Shown here: piece by piece, positions 20,598 to 22,378 of the stretch
Numbering within the stretch: position 1 is the stretch's first letter
Layout: each line of letters starts with the position of its first letter
NCBI GenBank assembly: GCA_013139345.1
Contig: WTAY01000027.1
Span: 1 to 22,378, forward strand
Direction of reading: 5' to 3'
Length of the DNA stretch: 22,378 nucleotides
Origin: Methylophaga sp.
GTDB taxonomy: Bacteria; Pseudomonadota; Gammaproteobacteria; Nitrosococcales; Methylophagaceae
Made by a program: the position numbers and the translations under genes
Notes under the pieces: model-generated
Databases searched by the model: none
Told to the model about the DNA's origin: nothing
Seen by the model: only the letters and a program-made list of their open reading frames with translations

Positions 20598-22378
20598 TTG
20601 GTTCAAGCCCTTTTCAACGCTATTGAAGTCTCCATGCCTGATTTTAAGGCACGACCACAGCAGATAGAAATGAGTCAGTTCATTGCCGACCGAATGCAAG
20701 CGGGTGAGCATCAGCGTATGGCTGTGGTTGAAGCACCAACAGGTGTAGGTAAAACATTAGCGTATTTAGCCGGAGCGATTGATACCGCGTTAGAACAAAA
20801 GAAAATGTTGGTGATCAGTACTGCTACCGTTAATTTACAGCAACAACTTCTGCAAAAAGACTTACCCGAATTTGCTCGTGCTACTGGAAAAGACATTAAG
20901 TTTATTCAAGCAAAAGGGCGACGACGTTACCTTTGCCCCAGTAAATTAGTCAGTGTCGTCAGTGATAATCAACTCGATTTATCGCTTGATGTTGATAGTA
21001 AATACCAACAGGCAAAACGTCAGGCTCGTGCCAAAGTCGTTTTTACAGAATGGGATAAAGGCCAGTGGGATGGCGACCGAGATAGTCGAAGTGACTCAAT
21101 CGAACCTGCACTCTGGCATGATATTTCAACAGACTCAGAAGGCTGTGCTGGTAAGAGCTGTTCAAAATTTCATCGCTGCCCTTATTATATCGTGCGTAAG
21201 GAAATGGCAACGGCACAGGTGATTATTGCCAACCATGATTTAGTGTTGAGTGATGCCGACTTAGGTGGCGGACTGGTTTTGCCTAATCCAGAAGAGATCT
21301 TGTTTGTATTTGATGAAGCCCATAACTTGCCACAAAAAGCACTTGATCATGCGGCTAAGGCACTGAACTTTGCTCAACTTTATCAAACAACAGAAACAGC
21401 AGACAGCGTATTAAAAAAACTAACAAAAGCTCTTGCCTATCGTCAGCATGATTTTGGTTTTATGTTGATGGAATTAAGGCGAGATTTACCAGGTGTGATA
21501 ACGCTATTGCAACAAATGGAAACATTATTGCAAAGTGACGATCTGGTTAAAGATGTGATGGCAGGGAAAGTGAGTGAGCCTAGAATTTATTGGCAAAGTC
21601 CACTTGTTAAAGCATTAATAACACCGTGTCATGGCTTGTTACAAAGAGCCAATATTATTTATAAACATTATGCCGTATTTGCTAAGTGGATTAAAGATGG
21701 CATAGAGACACAGCAAGTCCCAAATAAAGTCGCTGAAGTCTTATTGCCACAAGTTGGTACCGTGCAAAATATATTCGGCTATTTGATAGATTTTATGGCC
21801 TTATTTCTTGATGAAGATAAACCAGACTTTCCACCTAATGTTCGCTGGTTATCGTATGAAAAGTTTTCAAAAGCAACAACGCTTGTCATAAATTCAGGGC
21901 CAATGACATCTGCATATTTCCTTGAGAAAAGCCTATGGAATAGAGCCTATGGTGCGATATTGACCTCAGCAACCTTGAGAGGGATGGGATTATTTCAACG
22001 TTTTAGAAGTGATTGTGGCCTAAAGCGTTTTAATGAAACTCACTTCTTAGCCGTGAAGTCTCCCTTTAACTATCAACAGCAAGCCACATTATCACTGCCT
22101 GAAATGAACACCCTACCCAATGAGAACTTTGCTGATTGGCAACAAGAAGTAGCATCGAAATTGGTCGATGTTATTGATAAAACTGAAGCAACCCTCGTGT
22201 TGTTTACCTCAAAAGTGGTGATGGACTTTGTGCATCAACAACTGCCTCGTGACCTTGAAGTATTAGTGTTATTACAAGGCGAACAGTTATCGCCTAAAAA
22301 TATGATTATTGAACATATACAACGGATAAAGTCAGGAAAGGGCAGCATAATATTTGGCATGGATCGCTTTGCAGAAGG
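20598..22378 (+). CDS. dinG: DinG-type Fe-S ATP-dependent DNA helicase (3' partial)
   Basis: A 5'-3' superfamily 2 helicase of the XPD/DinG group that unwinds R-loops, D-loops and forked DNA. The frame is open from an in-frame stop at 20583 to the window end, about 593 residues, and is cut near motif VI (IIFGMDRFAEG). Motif I is VEAPTGVGKTLAYL, motif Ia LVISTATVNLQQQLL, motif II FDEAHNLP (DEAH), and motif III LTSATLRGM. The Fe-S cluster cysteines are in RRRYLCPSKL and CAGKSCSKFHRCPYY. TTG 20598 is chosen because VQALFNAIEVSMPDFKARPQ aligns with the start of E. coli DinG; ATG 20634 would lose a helix. Neither has a strong ribosome site. The related helicase YoaA is the main alternative. Confidence 0.85.
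   Translation, partial: MVQALFNAIEVSMPDFKARPQQIEMSQFIADRMQAGEHQRMAVVEAPTGVGKTLAYLAGAIDTALEQKKMLVISTATVNLQQQLLQKDLPEFARATGKDIKFIQAKGRRRYLCPSKLVSVVSDNQLDLSLDVDSKYQQAKRQARAKVVFTEWDKGQWDGDRDSRSDSIEPALWHDISTDSEGCAGKSCSKFHRCPYYIVRKEMATAQVIIANHDLVLSDADLGGGLVLPNPEEILFVFDEAHNLPQKALDHAAKALNFAQLYQTTETADSVLKKLTKALAYRQHDFGFMLMELRRDLPGVITLLQQMETLLQSDDLVKDVMAGKVSEPRIYWQSPLVKALITPCHGLLQRANIIYKHYAVFAKWIKDGIETQQVPNKVAEVLLPQVGTVQNIFGYLIDFMALFLDEDKPDFPPNVRWLSYEKFSKATTLVINSGPMTSAYFLEKSLWNRAYGAILTSATLRGMGLFQRFRSDCGLKRFNETHFLAVKSPFNYQQQATLSLPEMNTLPNENFADWQQEVASKLVDVIDKTEATLVLFTSKVVMDFVHQQLPRDLEVLVLLQGEQLSPKNMIIEHIQRIKSGKGSIIFGMDRFAE

Noticed and set aside
20953..21222. An 89-residue plus-strand open frame in the helicase region
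   Set aside because: Out of frame with the continuous DinG reading frame, which has all helicase motifs.

Overview
The window looks like a chromosomal segment of an AT-rich gammaproteobacterium. The evidence is the gene order (purM-purN-DUF3108 on one strand facing DUF2066, an AI-2E transporter and hda on the other), an RpfE-like gene beside recJ, an RpoN-type promoter in front of a type IV pilin, and DinG- and NudF-type housekeeping proteins. Genus cannot be fixed from the sequence alone; a Thiotrichales/Piscirickettsiaceae-like bacterium is a guess.

Layout. (1) Positions 1-4273 form a surface/pilus region: the end of a TPR protein fused to a 2-oxoglutarate/Fe(II) oxygenase-like domain, a major type IV pilin with a sigma-54 promoter and its own terminator, then a multi-membrane O-oligosaccharyltransferase (PglL/TfpO type) likely to glycosylate the pilin. 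(2) Positions 4382-7029 are a nested mobile-element scar. An IS3-family element was broken twice, once by an IS30-family element with a 2-bp target duplication and once by a 155-bp palindromic MITE with a TA duplication. Both empty sites can be rebuilt exactly. (3) Positions 7030-7552 hold tRNA-Ser(UGA) on the minus strand with its promoter and terminators. (4) Positions 7553-10372 carry a Bax-inhibitor-1/YccA membrane protein, then DUF2892, moaA and fdhD, tightly packed and probably one operon for molybdenum cofactor and formate dehydrogenase maturation. (5) Positions 10394-13416, minus strand, are purM-purN-DUF3108-nudF. (6) Positions 13688-17474, plus strand, are DUF2066, AI-2E permease, hda and rpfE-like. 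(7) Positions 17790-22378 carry recJ, convergent with a PfkB-type sugar kinase, and divergent from that a DinG-type helicase cut by the window edge.

The least ordinary content is a family of small palindromic repeats. Two near-complete copies (6287-6441 and 13483-13631) share terminal inverted repeats but carry different hairpin cores. One further core occurs at 1633-1716, and one further terminal repeat lies directly upstream of recJ. The copy inside the IS3 transposase proves past mobility of this family. The IS30 transposase has glycine where the second catalytic aspartate of the DDE triad is expected, so that element is probably dead despite an intact reading frame. I found no CRISPR array, toxin-antitoxin pair or defence island.
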